Translations under genes and position numbers: made by a program
Assembly (NCBI RefSeq): GCF_900114715.1
Contig: NZ_FOTY01000002.1
Coordinates: 1 to 64,000, forward strand
Length of the DNA stretch: 64,000 nucleotides
Origin: Salibacterium qingdaonense
GTDB lineage: Bacteria > Bacillota > Bacilli > Bacillales > Marinococcaceae
Reading direction: 5' to 3'
Part shown: positions 23,472 to 32,446 of the stretch, piece by piece
How positions within the stretch are numbered: the first letter of the stretch is position 1
Layout of the letters: each line of letters begins with the position of its first letter
The notes under the pieces: model-generated
Databases searched by the model: none
The model's input: the letters and a program-made list of their open reading frames with translations, nothing else
Told to the model about the DNA's origin: nothing

Positions 23472-24659
23472 TTATCTGGAAGCGACCCGGGATCGTTTGT
23501 TTGGTTTCTGCGGAATATCGGGCATGTCATTGACCGATACAACGTCTTCCGCTTTTTTCTCCGGCTGCTCCCAGTATTGTTCATTGCCGGGAAGGTCATC
23601 AAACCAGGAAGCATCATCCGGACAGTCGAGCACCATAAATTTGCCGTACTGACCATCCCTGGATTGGTGATATTTCAAATATGCTTTACCATGCTCAACC
23701 GCCAGTATTTCAATTTTTCCGGAAGTATGACTCATGGACAAACGTATACGTTTCCCAAGGCCGCTCGTTCTTGCTTTGGCTTCTTCCACCGCCTCGTAGG
23801 CTTCTTTGAGGGTGAGTACGAAATCATTGTTACCGGCAACGGGACGATTAATAAAGAAATAGTACGGAGTGACACCGGCCCAGGATAATGTATCAAGCAG
23901 TTCGGTCAGATCATCGGGATGATCATTGATTCCTTTCAGCACCGGGGTCTGGTTTACAATAACAGCACCAGCGTCATGGAGTGCCTGAAACCCCTTTTTT
24001 GCTTCTTCGGTTATTTCACGCGGATGGTTCACGTGGGCCATGATATAAATGCGGTGATCCGGTGTAGAATATTCACGAATCAGCTTCAACAGTTCTTCAT
24101 CTTCGTAAAAGCGCATTGGATTGAAGACAGGAAGTTTGGAGCCGATCCGGATAATTTTCACGTGTGGTATACGGCGGAGTTCTTCAATAATATAACGCAG
24201 TTTTTTGGTTGCAAGTATAAGAGGGTCTCCGCCTGTGAGGAGCACGTTATTGATTTCAGGGTGTTCTCTAATGTATTCAAGTCCTGGATCGACATCAATC
24301 ATTGCTTCTTTAACATCATTACGGAAAAGTCGTTTTCGGAAACAATAACGGCAGTAAGCCCCGCAGACTTCTGAACAGATGAGAAGAGCTGTGGTTTCGT
24401 ATTTATGCTGACATCCTGGTACGACATAATTAGTATCTTCATCCGATGCATCCCACCGCCCGTATTCTTCAAGCTCTCCTTCATTAGGTATCACGAGGTT
24501 CTTAATAGGGTCATTCGGATCTTCCCAGTTAATCAGGTTTAGATAGTACTCATTCACCCGGAATACAAACTTTTCTGTTATTTTTTTCAGGCGTTCTCTT
24601 TCTTCTTCCGGAATCTGCTCAATCTGATCAATCTTCGTCAAGTACTTGGGCTGTGCCAT
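23472..24659 (-). CDS. KamA-family radical SAM aminomutase
   Basis: 395 residues from ATG 24659 (AAAGGTGATG upstream); longer starts at 24671 and 24734 lack good spacing. The radical SAM cysteines are C99, C103 and C106 (CGAYCRYC), with LLTGGDP as the SAM motif. K315 in the SGKIE segment is the likely PLP lysine. The fold is that of lysine 2,3-aminomutase. However, in lysine aminomutase an aspartate (D330 of the Clostridium enzyme, in a QCD motif) binds the lysine side chain, and here the aligned site reads FIN, with N271. The C-terminus is also different. The substrate may thus not be lysine. No ablB-type acetyltransferase is adjacent. Confidence 0.85.
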   Translation of the reverse strand: MAQPKYLTKIDQIEQIPEEERERLKKITEKFVFRVNEYYLNLINWEDPNDPIKNLVIPNEGELEEYGRWDASDEDTNYVVPGCQHKYETTALLICSEVCGAYCRYCFRKRLFRNDVKEAMIDVDPGLEYIREHPEINNVLLTGGDPLILATKKLRYIIEELRRIPHVKIIRIGSKLPVFNPMRFYEDEELLKLIREYSTPDHRIYIMAHVNHPREITEEAKKGFQALHDAGAVIVNQTPVLKGINDHPDDLTELLDTLSWAGVTPYYFFINRPVAGNNDFVLTLKEAYEAVEEAKARTSGLGKRIRLSMSHTSGKIEILAVEHGKAYLKYHQSRDGQYGKFMVLDCPDDASWFDDLPGNEQYWEQPEKKAEDVVSVNDMPDIPQKPNKRSRVASR

Positions 24660-24824
24660 GTTTCGTATCATCACCTTTCTTTTGAGAATCCACAAACGTA
24701 AAATGTACTGGCATAAACAGTAAAAGTATAACAATTATTGTTCATAATAGTCAAAAAATAAACAGGAAACATTCCAGTAATCTTTTGCATCAAAAGCCGG
24801 CCTGATAAAAAAATGTGAGCAGTG

Positions 24825-24862
24825 AAAAAAAGCCTTTCGAAATAGTATCGAAAGGCTTTTTT
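24825..24862 (-). terminator. Terminator of the msmX-like gene
   Basis: AAGCCTTTCGA pairs with TCGAAAGGCTT, with an A-run on the left that gives a T-run on the minus strand and a T-run on the right, so it can work both ways. Confidence 0.85.
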
Positions 24863-24890
24863 CAAGGTCTGACAGCGGGGCGGGAAAATA

Positions 24891-25991
24891 TCAGCGGATA
24901 CGTGCTTCTGATTCCGGATCGAAGAAGTGCACTTTATTCATGTCAAAGGCCATTTCGACCGTGGTGTCCGCTTCAATTTCCGAACGGGAGTCAACTCTCG
25001 CTATCAGCTGTTGTCCTCCGATTGTGCTGTAAAGAATAATTTCAGCGCCGTTCATCTCCGCTACCTCAATCGGAAGGGACACTTTCGACTCTGGTGATGA
25101 TTCGAGAAATAATGGCTCGTCGTGGATATCTTCCGGACGCATTCCCATGAGAAGCGATTTGTTTTCAAACCCTTGATCGCGGAGTATTTTCATTTTTCCT
25201 TCCGGAACACCGATGGATATATTGTTCCCGATATTAAAGTAATTTCCTTCGAGTTTTCCTTCGAGAAAGTTCATAGCCGGGGAACCGATGAAACCGCCGA
25301 CAAAAATGTTTTCCGGGCTTTCATATACTTCCTTTGGACTTCCTACCTGCTGGATAATGCCGTCTTTTAAAATGACAATACGGGTTGCCATCGTCATAGC
25401 TTCAGTCTGGTCGTGGGTAACGTATATTGTAGTAGAATCCAGGCGTTTATGGAGCTTAATGATTTCTGCACGCATCTGCACACGCAGCTTGGCGTCCAGG
25501 TTGGACAGAGGCTCATCCATGAGGAAGACCTTTGGATCACGGACGATTGCGCGGCCAAGAGCAACACGCTGACGCTGACCACCGGACAGTGCTTTTGGTT
25601 TCCGGTCCAGATATTCTTCAAGTCCTAGAATGGATGCAGCATTATCGACTCGTTCTTTTATGTCTTCTTTTTTGAATTTTCGCAGTTTCAGGCCGAACCC
25701 CATATTGTCATATACGTTCATATGGGGATACAATGCATAGTTCTGAAACACCATTGCAATGTCCCGGTCTTTTGGTGGAATTTCATTCATTCGCTTGTCA
25801 TCAATCAGCAGGTCTCCTTCTGTAATATCCTCGAGTCCTGCAATCATCCGCAGAGTGGTTGACTTTCCGCACCCGGAAGGGCCGACAAACACGATGAATT
25901 CCTTATCTTCCACTTTGAGATTAAAATCATCAACCGCTGCTTCTCCGCCATCATATACTTTCTTGATCTGGTTCATTGCAATTTCCGCCAT
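24891..25991 (-). CDS. msmX: Carbohydrate ABC transporter ATPase (MsmX/UgpC family)
   Basis: 366 residues. Walker A is GPSGCGKST (37-45), the signature [14 protein letters not shown], Walker [14 protein letters not shown], and the switch histidine is in [12 protein letters not shown]-terminal TOBE/OB region (about 240-366) is typical of the sugar-importer ATPases. As in B. subtilis MsmX, it has no permease neighbours and probably energises several sugar importers. The ATG has AAGGAGCG upstream. A cre site matching the CcpA consensus lies between the -35 and -10 boxes, so carbon catabolite repression is likely. Confidence 0.9.
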   Translation of the reverse strand: MAEIAMNQIKKVYDGGEAAVDDFNLKVEDKEFIVFVGPSGCGKSTTLRMIAGLEDITEGDLLIDDKRMNEIPPKDRDIAMVFQNYALYPHMNVYDNMGFGLKLRKFKKEDIKERVDNAASILGLEEYLDRKPKALSGGQRQRVALGRAIVRDPKVFLMDEPLSNLDAKLRVQMRAEIIKLHKRLDSTTIYVTHDQTEAMTMATRIVILKDGIIQQVGSPKEVYESPENIFVGGFIGSPAMNFLEGKLEGNYFNIGNNISIGVPEGKMKILRDQGFENKSLLMGMRPEDIHDEPLFLESSPESKVSLPIEVAEMNGAEIILYSTIGGQQLIARVDSRSEIEADTTVEMAFDMNKVHFFDPESEARIR

Positions 25992-26036
25992 CTTTTCCCC
26001 GCTCCTTTTTGTTGTTATTTTAATGGATTAATTCGT

Positions 26037-26064
26037 AGTATAGCGTAACAGGAAGCGTTTTCAT
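26037..26064 (-). promoter_or_regulatory. msmX promoter with CcpA cre site
   Basis: On the minus strand, -35 ATGAAA (26064-26059) and -10 TATACT (26042-26037) are 16 bp apart. TGAAAACGCTTCCT (26063-26050) fits the cre consensus TGWAARCGYTWNCW at every position and fills the spacer. CcpA binding would block the promoter. Confidence 0.7.
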
Positions 26065-26130
26065 ATAGAATAGTTGACCAAAATGAAAGCGGTATCTTTT
26101 GTGCATCGTGCATAAACTCTGTGTTACCGC

Positions 26131-27027
26131 CTATTTTTCAAGTTTTCTAATCAGCACATATAAGGCAGCAGCGTTGGCAAACTTTTTCATGTCGATGCCG
26201 ATTCTCTCAAAAATTTTATCGAGTCTGTACTGCAGAGTGTTCCGGTGCATGTGAAGTTCCTTTGCCGTAAGGCTCCGGTTTAAGTTGCAAAGGAAGAAGT
26301 GATACAGAGTTTCAACCAGTTCTGACTCCTTTTCAAGTCCGGCGAATGCATAGTGATAGAGTTCTCTCTGTTCATGCTCTTCCAGAAGCAAAAGGACAAA
26401 AGGAAGCATGTCATACTCCTGAAAGGTTCGTTCTTTTGGAAAAAGGGAACGTGAAAGCCGGAAAAGCCTTTTTTCTTGTGCAAAAATCTTTTTTATATCT
26501 TCTTCCGCGTGAACGCGCCTGCCTGCATAAATAAATACGTCCAGCAGTAAATCCGCAGCGAGGATACCGGCAAGCTCACCGGCATCAAATAAGGAGGTGT
26601 CTTCGGATGAATGCTCAGGCACGAGTACAAGAAGAAATTCCCTGGTGATGAAAACAGTCCGGACATGTTCATTGAAATAATACTGAATGGTTTCTCCAAG
26701 GTCGGACTGATTTTCATAAAGTTTTCGTCCTTCAAGATAGTACAACCGGAACGAAGCATACTGAGACAGCGAATCCGGCCGTTCGCCGCCGTCTGCAAAG
26801 TAGGTGAACCATTCACGATTTCCGCTTTGAAACGGAGCTTCTTTGTTCTGAAGGTCAAAAGAAAGCAAAAGCAGCTGTTGATCCCTTTCACTCAATTCCC
26901 TGGTTTTAATCGCAAAGGCTTCGGGAAAACGGCTGGAGTGAAAAATAGTGTGATATTCGCGCTCGGAGGCGGTGAGCTCTTTTTCATACACGGCGGAGGG
27001 AAAAAGACGTTTCAATGTGTTCAGCAT
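26131..27027 (-). CDS. PucR/CdaR-type helix-turn-helix regulator
   Basis: 298 residues. The C-terminal 60 residues contain the PucR-type HTH (SLTAKELHMHRNTLQYRLDKIFERIGIDM), used by regulators such as PucR and CdaR. The N-terminal 230 residues have no motif I can name and may be a sensor or GGDEF-like scaffold, as in CdaR relatives. It lies just upstream of msmX in the same direction, 139 bp away, and may control sugar or polyol uptake, though msmX has its own promoter. It is divergent from the AI-2E-family gene. Target and ligand unknown. Confidence 0.75.
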   Translation of the reverse strand: MLNTLKRLFPSAVYEKELTASEREYHTIFHSSRFPEAFAIKTRELSERDQQLLLLSFDLQNKEAPFQSGNREWFTYFADGGERPDSLSQYASFRLYYLEGRKLYENQSDLGETIQYYFNEHVRTVFITREFLLVLVPEHSSEDTSLFDAGELAGILAADLLLDVFIYAGRRVHAEEDIKKIFAQEKRLFRLSRSLFPKERTFQEYDMLPFVLLLLEEHEQRELYHYAFAGLEKESELVETLYHFFLCNLNRSLTAKELHMHRNTLQYRLDKIFERIGIDMKKFANAAALYVLIRKLEK

Positions 27028-27175
27028 GACAGGACGATCCTTTCTTCATCATTGTTACATTCATGCTACTAAGAATCGACGAATTTATCCATAGAAAAGC
27101 GTAAACATACCCATATGTGCAAGTAAATATATGGTACAATGGAACAATAAAATCATTAAGTAATGTGGTGATGGC

Positions 27176-28270
27176 ATGCCGGAGGGAAAATATTTTCGAC
27201 TCGGCTACGGGTTGATTATTGTATTATTGATTGTATATCTTGCAACATTGGTGGATTTCATATTCCAGCCCCTGGTTGTTCTGTTTTCCACCTTGTTTGG
27301 TCCTATCGTGATTGCAGGGGTGCTGTTTTATCTGTTTCGGCCGGTGGTGAACATCCTTTCCTGGAAACTGCCGAAAAGCCTGGCCATTCTTCTGCTGTAT
27401 ATTATTATTATTGGACTGCTGGTGCTGCTTGTCTTCGCGGTGGGACCGTCGCTTCAGAACCAGTTCAATAATCTCGTGAAGAATGCACCTTCTCTTATGA
27501 ATGAAGCACAACGGATGATTGTTAATCTGCAGAATCAGGAATGGTTCAACAACTTTATCGCTGAAATGGATTTTTCGTGGCGGGAAGTAACGACACGGGC
27601 AGGTGAATATGCCAATCAACTGTTTTCAGATATTGGGAGTAATATTGCAAATGTAGTAGGAATGATCACAAATGCTGTTATTATCATTCTCATTCTGCCG
27701 TTCATTTTGTACTACATGCTCAAAGAAGGAAAAAAAGCACCAAATTTCATTCTGAGGCTTCTGCCTGCTAAACAGGAAAAAGAAGGACGCCGTATTCTTG
27801 GAGACATGGATGAAGCGTTAAGCTCCTACATCCAGGGACAGATTATCGTCAGCTTTTTTGTAGGTATCTGTGTGTTTATCGGATATGTGATCATCGGACT
27901 CGATTATCCGCTTGTACTGGCTGCGGCAGCGATGTTTTTTAATATTATTCCATTTTTGGGTCCGTGGATCGGAACTCTTCCAGGCGTCATCGTTGGACTG
28001 CTCACCTCCCCTTTTATGGCACTGCTTGTCATTATCGTGGTTGTCATTGTGCAGCAGATTGAGAGTAACCTCATTTCTCCGCAGGTTATGGGGCGTAAAC
28101 TTGATATCCACCCTTTAACTATTATCCTGCTGCTTCTGGTTGCTTCCAATTTCGCCGGTATTGTCGGACTTCTTCTGGCAGTTCCGGCCTATGCGGTCGG
28201 CAAAGTAGTTGTCAGTCACACGTACAGATTGTTAAAGTTAAGGAACAAACCGCCGGAAGATACAACGTAA
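27176..28270 (+). CDS. AI-2E family (UPF0118) membrane transporter
   Basis: 364 residues with about 7-8 membrane helices. A soluble stretch (about 95-150, QNQFNNLVKNAPSLMNEAQRM) lies between helices, as in this family. The conserved C-terminal block includes FNIIPFLGPWIGTLPGVIVG and QQIESNLISPQVMGRKLDIHP. Family members export AI-2 or act as Na+/H+ antiporters in some halophiles, so the substrate is open. The ATG has GTGGTGAT upstream. TACAAT about 40 bp before it is a possible -10. The rhodanese gene follows after 32 bp and is probably co-transcribed. Confidence 0.85.
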   Translation: MPEGKYFRLGYGLIIVLLIVYLATLVDFIFQPLVVLFSTLFGPIVIAGVLFYLFRPVVNILSWKLPKSLAILLLYIIIIGLLVLLVFAVGPSLQNQFNNLVKNAPSLMNEAQRMIVNLQNQEWFNNFIAEMDFSWREVTTRAGEYANQLFSDIGSNIANVVGMITNAVIIILILPFILYYMLKEGKKAPNFILRLLPAKQEKEGRRILGDMDEALSSYIQGQIIVSFFVGICVFIGYVIIGLDYPLVLAAAAMFFNIIPFLGPWIGTLPGVIVGLLTSPFMALLVIIVVVIVQQIESNLISPQVMGRKLDIHPLTIILLLLVASNFAGIVGLLLAVPAYAVGKVVVSHTYRLLKLRNKPPEDTT

Positions 28271-28302
28271 CGGAAAGGTTTTTTAAGAGAAAGGAGATAA
28301 AC

Positions 28303-28674
28303 ATGGGATACGAATTGGACGGTATTGAACAGCTGGAAAAAGAAGAAGTGAAAAGTATCAGCGGAAAAAATGAAAAAAATCCGATTGTCATTGATGTACG
28401 GGAACCTTCGGAATACGTCGAAGGTCATATTCCGGGAGTGCCGCTGCTTCCCATGAATCAGGTTCCGGAAGTCGTTGACCAGCTTGATAAAGACAGAGAG
28501 TATCTTCTCGTCTGCCGCAGCGGCGGGCGGAGCCAGCATACAGCTCTTTATTTTAAGGATAACGGCATCGAGAATGTAAAGAATTTCGCCGGTGGAATGC
28601 TCGCATGGGATGAAGAAATGAATACCGGCATGGAAAACCCGGTGCAGGATGATATAGGCAGATTGTATAAGTAG
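28303..28674 (+). CDS. Single-domain rhodanese-like sulfurtransferase
   Basis: 123 residues. A single rhodanese domain with the active loop CRSGGRS (71-77), C71 being the persulfide-forming cysteine. IDVREPSEYVEGHIPG (30-45) is the matching N-terminal motif. Cytoplasmic, no signal peptide. It would transfer sulfane sulfur to cyanide or, in cells, to thiols or carrier proteins. The ATG has GAAAGGAGAT upstream. A terminator follows at once, so this ends the unit begun by the AI-2E-family gene. Confidence 0.9.
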   Translation: MGYELDGIEQLEKEEVKSISGKNEKNPIVIDVREPSEYVEGHIPGVPLLPMNQVPEVVDQLDKDREYLLVCRSGGRSQHTALYFKDNGIENVKNFAGGMLAWDEEMNTGMENPVQDDIGRLYK

Positions 28675-28704
28675 AAAAAAAGGCTCTATGCGGGCCTTTT
28701 TTTT
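28675..28704 (+). terminator. Terminator after the rhodanese gene
   Basis: AAAAAAAGGC pairs with GGCCTTTTTTTT around a short loop. Confidence 0.85.
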
Positions 28705-28746
28705 CTAAAAGAAACATAAATACAAAGGGACGGGGGAGAATGGCAC

Positions 28747-29643
28747 GTGAACATTAGAATAGTGTTGGGATGTTTGATGACACTTGGCCTTTTGTTTTCT
28801 GCAGTGGAGGCGGATGCCCGCACTCTGTTTCAGACAGACACAGGGCATAGAGGAGATAATGAGCAGAAGCAGCTGGAAGAAGAAACGGAAGAAAACAGAC
28901 TGGAGCATGATTTGTACATAGACGGGCAGCTCCAGACGCACACCGGAGGTCCGGTCTTTCAATCAGGTATACTGTATGTTCCTATACAAGCGGCAGTACA
29001 GGTGATGAATGATAAGGAAGATATAGACCGTAGTGTGCCGTATGAAGGAGAATCATCAATTGATTTCCTGAAAGAGCAGGACTATATTGAAGAGGTGGAT
29101 AATCAGGACGTGGTGAGAGTTTCCAACCTGCAAAAACTGGATATCCGGGCCGAATGGATAGATAATCCCGGGCGTCTGCATCTTGAAACCGCGGACCTCT
29201 TGACGGCAGGGGATATGCGTATTGGTGATTCAATGGAAGAAGTGGATAACACTCTGGATATCAACTGGAATACCGGGTTTGGAAAACCTTCAGACTACAT
29301 CGGTTTTCACGGGAACATGCATGAATTTACTTACACGAATCGTTACGGAGAAGAACGCTCCGGCGAAGTACCTGATATGCAGCTGGAAATCATAGACGAT
29401 GAGTTGACATACATGATTTTTTCGTCCACTGATTTTGAGACTGCAAAGGGAGCAGCGGTTGGGGATACACTGTTTGATGTCCGGCGCCTTCACGGTTCTG
29501 AATATATCGAACAGAAGATCGATGGCAAGACGGTGCACATTTATCACGTCAATGACGGCAGTTTATGGTTCATTGCCAATGAGGAAGAGGAAGTGGAGAG
29601 AATCGGTATATGGGGTTTTCAGCTCGAAGGGTATGAAAGATAA
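28747..29643 (+). CDS. Secreted protein of unknown function
   Basis: 298 residues, starting at GTG 28747 with GGGGGAG upstream. A signal peptide (IRIVLGCLMTLGLLFSAVEADA) has no lipobox, so the product is exported. Residues 55-90 (LYIDGQLQTHTGGPVFQSG and YVPIQAAVQVMN) resemble the copper amine oxidase N-terminal repeat found in many Bacillus wall proteins. The C-terminal half has two copies of a short motif, IGDSMEEVDNTL and VGDTLFDVRRLHG. Such (I/V)GD..E.V repeats also occur in CAP-associated domains. No catalytic residues are evident. Confidence 0.65.
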   Translation: MNIRIVLGCLMTLGLLFSAVEADARTLFQTDTGHRGDNEQKQLEEETEENRLEHDLYIDGQLQTHTGGPVFQSGILYVPIQAAVQVMNDKEDIDRSVPYEGESSIDFLKEQDYIEEVDNQDVVRVSNLQKLDIRAEWIDNPGRLHLETADLLTAGDMRIGDSMEEVDNTLDINWNTGFGKPSDYIGFHGNMHEFTYTNRYGEERSGEVPDMQLEIIDDELTYMIFSSTDFETAKGAAVGDTLFDVRRLHGSEYIEQKIDGKTVHIYHVNDGSLWFIANEEEEVERIGIWGFQLEGYER

Positions 29644-29728
29644 ACAGAGGTTTAGTGTGAAGCAAACGGGGAAAAAGAGTAAGAGCGGAAATTGAACATT
29701 CATTCAGGCACAAAACGGAGGTGTAAAC

Positions 29729-30040
29729 ATGAAAAAACGAAGTTTGCTTATACCCTCAGTAGTAGCAGGCGCTGTTGGAACCGCCACTTATTTCTTGACT
29801 GATGAGAAAAAAAGAGAAAAAGTGAAGGATGTGTCAAAACATACTGTTGCGAAATGGACAGGGAAAACAAAAGAAGATGAAGACCAGGAACTAAACGAAA
29901 AAGTCGGGCACTCGGGACCTTATGATTTCGAAGACAATGAAATGGTATCAGAAGGTGCCATGCACTCTGTGCATCATTTCGATAAAGCGGAAGAAAAAGG
30001 GGAAGAGCCGGTTCGAACAACGATAAAGGATAACAAATAG
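29729..30040 (+). CDS. Small unknown protein with an N-terminal membrane anchor
   Basis: 103 residues. A basic N-terminus and one short hydrophobic helix (6-23, LLIPSVVAGAVGTATYFL) precede DEKKREKVKDVSK, a layout like YtxH-type anchored proteins. The remaining 70 residues are very acidic and unstructured in appearance. I do not recognise a family. The ATG has ACGGAGGTG upstream and a strong terminator follows. Confidence 0.55.
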   Translation: MKKRSLLIPSVVAGAVGTATYFLTDEKKREKVKDVSKHTVAKWTGKTKEDEDQELNEKVGHSGPYDFEDNEMVSEGAMHSVHHFDKAEEKGEEPVRTTIKDNK

Positions 30041-30052
30041 AACCAGATTGTT

Positions 30053-30090
30053 ACTGCTGTGCCGGAATGAAAGACGGTACAGCAGTTTTT
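30053..30090 (+). terminator. Terminator after the small acidic protein gene
   Basis: ACTGCTGTGCCG pairs with CGGTACAGCAGT around GAATGAAAGA, followed by TTTTT. Confidence 0.88.
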
Positions 30091-30431
30091 ACATAACAAA
30101 ACGGCAGGGCCGGTCCTGCCCCCAAAAACCCGGGTGGGAAGAAAAGAGAATGGTTTTTCCTTTTAACCCTGTAAGGTTTAAAGTACAATGGAACGGGATA
30201 GGTTGTTTCAAAACAATAATCAAACATAATACGAGCCGATGGTACAGGATTTAAAATCGAATCTTATGATACAGGAATACATATTGAGCATTACGTTTTG
30301 ATTAAAGAATCCGGCAGGAACAACGACAGCATATCAAACCGGTGAAGCGTGCTGTCCTTAAATCAAACTATCTTTGACCGTCCGGGCGGTTCAACATATT
30401 CAGCAGCAAGCTGTAAGGTGGTGGATATTCC
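30091..30431. other. 341-bp gap before yitT-like gene, with a hairpin and a possible gene remnant
   Basis: GGCAGG/CCTGCC form a small hairpin at 30103-30120. An open stretch without a start codon (30220-30345) reads ...ADGTGFKIESYDTG and ends at TGA 30343. A second short frame before it carries an ATG. Together they could be a decayed small gene, but I cannot identify it. No promoter or riboswitch was recognised with confidence. Confidence 0.3.
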
Positions 30432-31277
30432 ATGATTACAAGAAATTCAACAATACTGAAAGAATTGCAGAAAGTTATAATCATCGTTATTTCCACCTTG
30501 GTGATGGCCGTCGGATTGAACACATTTTTGATACCCGCCGATGTCTTTTCAAACGGTGCTACAGGGGTTGCACAGTTGCTTGCTGCCCTTTTTCCACTTT
30601 CCACCGGTGCGTTTTTGCTGCTTGTCAATATTCCAATCGCACTCTTAGGCTGGTACAAGGTAGGGAAACTGTTTACTTTTTACAGTTTCCTGCACGTTGC
30701 ACTGACCACGTTCTTTCTTGAAATCGTGCCTGTAAATGCCCCGTCGGAAGACATCCTTCTAAACGCTGTGTTCGGTGGTGTCATTACGGCAATGGGGGCG
30801 GCTTTCCCATTGAAATGGGGGGCTTCTGCCGGAGGACTGGACATTGTAGCGCTTGTGCTTGCGCGATTCAGTGACCGGCCGGTTGGAACCTATTTCTTTA
30901 TGTTGAACGGTATCATTGTGCTCGCGGCCGGTCTATTATTTAACTGGGAAAGTGCGCTTTACACCCTGCTGGCTGTATATGTCAGTTCCCGTGTGATTGA
31001 CACCATTCATACGCGCCACGTAAAAGTCACAGCTATGATTGTGACAAAGCAGCCGGATGTTCTGCGCGAAGCGATTCATCAGCATATCACCCGCGGGATT
31101 ACAAGAATCCCTGCTAAAGGCGGCTATGATTACAGTGAAAAAGAAGTGTTGATGATTGTTATTACAAGGTATGAGCTCTTTGCTTTGCGGGAGGTCATTG
31201 AAGAAGTGGATCCAAGTGCTTTCACTAATATTGTTACGACAACCGAAATCTTTGGCATGTTCCGTAAAGATAATTAA
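30432..31277 (+). CDS. YitT-family membrane protein (DUF2179)
   Basis: 281 residues. Five to six hydrophobic helices fill residues 12-200, with the family segments LNTFLIPADVFSNGATGVAQL and PLKWGASAGGLDIVAL. A soluble C-terminal DUF2179 domain (about 205-281, VKVTAMIVTKQPDVLREAI...) ends the protein and may bind a ligand on the cytoplasmic side. Function in Bacillus is unknown; several paralogues are normal. The ATG has AAGGTGGTGG upstream. Its end overlaps the convergent azlD by 4 bp. Confidence 0.85.
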   Translation: MITRNSTILKELQKVIIIVISTLVMAVGLNTFLIPADVFSNGATGVAQLLAALFPLSTGAFLLLVNIPIALLGWYKVGKLFTFYSFLHVALTTFFLEIVPVNAPSEDILLNAVFGGVITAMGAAFPLKWGASAGGLDIVALVLARFSDRPVGTYFFMLNGIIVLAAGLLFNWESALYTLLAVYVSSRVIDTIHTRHVKVTAMIVTKQPDVLREAIHQHITRGITRIPAKGGYDYSEKEVLMIVITRYELFALREVIEEVDPSAFTNIVTTTEIFGMFRKDN

Positions 31278-31594
31278 AATAAACTTCCCTGAAATAAAGG
31301 GGTGAGAATGGTAAGAACAGCGATGGAGCCAAGTACAACCACAATTAACCCACCTCCGGTAAGTGAAATCAGAAAGGCTGCGGCAATACCGGTGATTCCA
31401 AACAATGGATTGTCGTGAATGAAGACTGCTCCCGGGAAAATAAGAGCTCCTAGTGCAGCATACGGCACATTTTTTAGAATCCCTTCTATTTTCGGAGGGA
31501 TTTTTTCAGTACGAAAAAAAACAAACGGAAGCATTCTTGGAATGTAGGTTACCAGGGCCATGCCAACAATGATAATGATTATTTCCCGGGACAT
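31274..31594 (-). CDS. azlD: AzlD-type branched-chain amino acid exporter small subunit
   Basis: 106 residues with four hydrophobic helices, and the AzlD pattern VTYIPRMLPFVFF near the start and AALGALIFPGAVF in the centre. AzlC and AzlD together export branched-chain amino acids or their analogues. It follows azlC directly (stop and start adjacent). Its 3' end overlaps the convergent yitT-like gene by 4 bp. Confidence 0.88.
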   Translation of the reverse strand: MSREIIIIIVGMALVTYIPRMLPFVFFRTEKIPPKIEGILKNVPYAALGALIFPGAVFIHDNPLFGITGIAAAFLISLTGGGLIVVVLGSIAVLTILTPLFQGSLF

Positions 31595-32344
31595 TTAAAA
31601 CTCCTCCTTTGCATCCTGATGCGTTTTGATTTGATGCGGCGCAGCCCACTCTATAAGTACTGCGGACAAAGTAACGGAAAGAATCAGTGCCCAGCCTTCG
31701 GCCAACCATAACGAAAAGAGACTGTTCATTACCGCAGCGGAGCAGGCTAGAAAAATCACTTTTCGGTGCTTTTTCAAGGAAGGAGTGAGTAGTGCGATAA
31801 ATAGAGCGTACAGTGCAAATGTCAGGCTCTGTTGTAAAATGGAAGGAAGCAGATCGCCGATACCATGCCCCGCTGCTGAAAAGCCGGCCCAGCTTAAGTA
31901 AGAAATCAAAAAAACACCATATACGTAAGCGGAGCTGATTGTCCCTTCTTTCATGGAAGTGACAGCAAAGACTTCATCCGTAATACCAAAGGCGTAACCC
32001 GCTTTTTTAAACGGGTGGTCCGGGAGTACCTTTTCATTTAAAGAAGCACTCATAAGTAAATGCCGGATATTGACGATGAAGGTCGTGAAAATGATTTCAA
32101 ACGCCCCGGTACCTGCTGCAAGCAGGCTGAGAGCCATGTACTGGGCGGCACCAGCAAACACGAGCATGCTCATAAGCAGTGTTTCCAGGGTTGTTAATGG
32201 AACGGTCTGGGCAATGAATCCAAAAGTTATGGCAGCCGGGACATAGCCAAGTGCAATGGAAGATCCGTCTTTTAAACCGTATATAAATGGGTGGAATGAC
32301 CCGGTTACAGATAATTCTTTCAACAGAGGCATCCTTTCTAACAT
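31595..32344 (-). CDS. azlC: AzlC-type branched-chain amino acid exporter large subunit
   Basis: 249 residues from ATG 32344. An upstream TTG at 32371 lacks any ribosome binding site, and the chosen start also has only a weak one, so the N-terminus is uncertain by a few residues. About 7-8 membrane helices, with ALGYVPAAITFGFIA, FAGAAQYMALSLLAAG and VNIRHLLMSASL, the AzlC hallmarks. It forms an operon with azlD. An XRE-cupin regulator is divergent, and a perfect palindrome in the shared promoter region is its likely operator. B. subtilis instead controls azlBCD by the Lrp-type AzlB. Confidence 0.88.
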   Translation of the reverse strand: MLERMPLLKELSVTGSFHPFIYGLKDGSSIALGYVPAAITFGFIAQTVPLTTLETLLMSMLVFAGAAQYMALSLLAAGTGAFEIIFTTFIVNIRHLLMSASLNEKVLPDHPFKKAGYAFGITDEVFAVTSMKEGTISSAYVYGVFLISYLSWAGFSAAGHGIGDLLPSILQQSLTFALYALFIALLTPSLKKHRKVIFLACSAAVMNSLFSLWLAEGWALILSVTLSAVLIEWAAPHQIKTHQDAKEEF

Positions 32345-32407
32345 GTGAAACTTCTGTTTCACAGTGTGCAAGCAGGGTAGCGTTCACGAATGTATTATAG
32401 TATGATA

Positions 32408-32429
32408 ATTGTATGTTATAACATACAAT
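32408..32429. promoter_or_regulatory. Perfect 22-bp palindromic operator between azlC and its regulator
   Basis: The half-site ATTGTATGTTA is repeated exactly inverted, centred between 32418 and 32419. A minus-strand TATAAT (32399-32394) just beside it can serve azlC, and TATGAT (32401-32406) can serve the regulator. A protein bound here could control both genes. Confidence 0.7.
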
Positions 32430-32446
32430 ACGTCAAGGTGGTGCAC

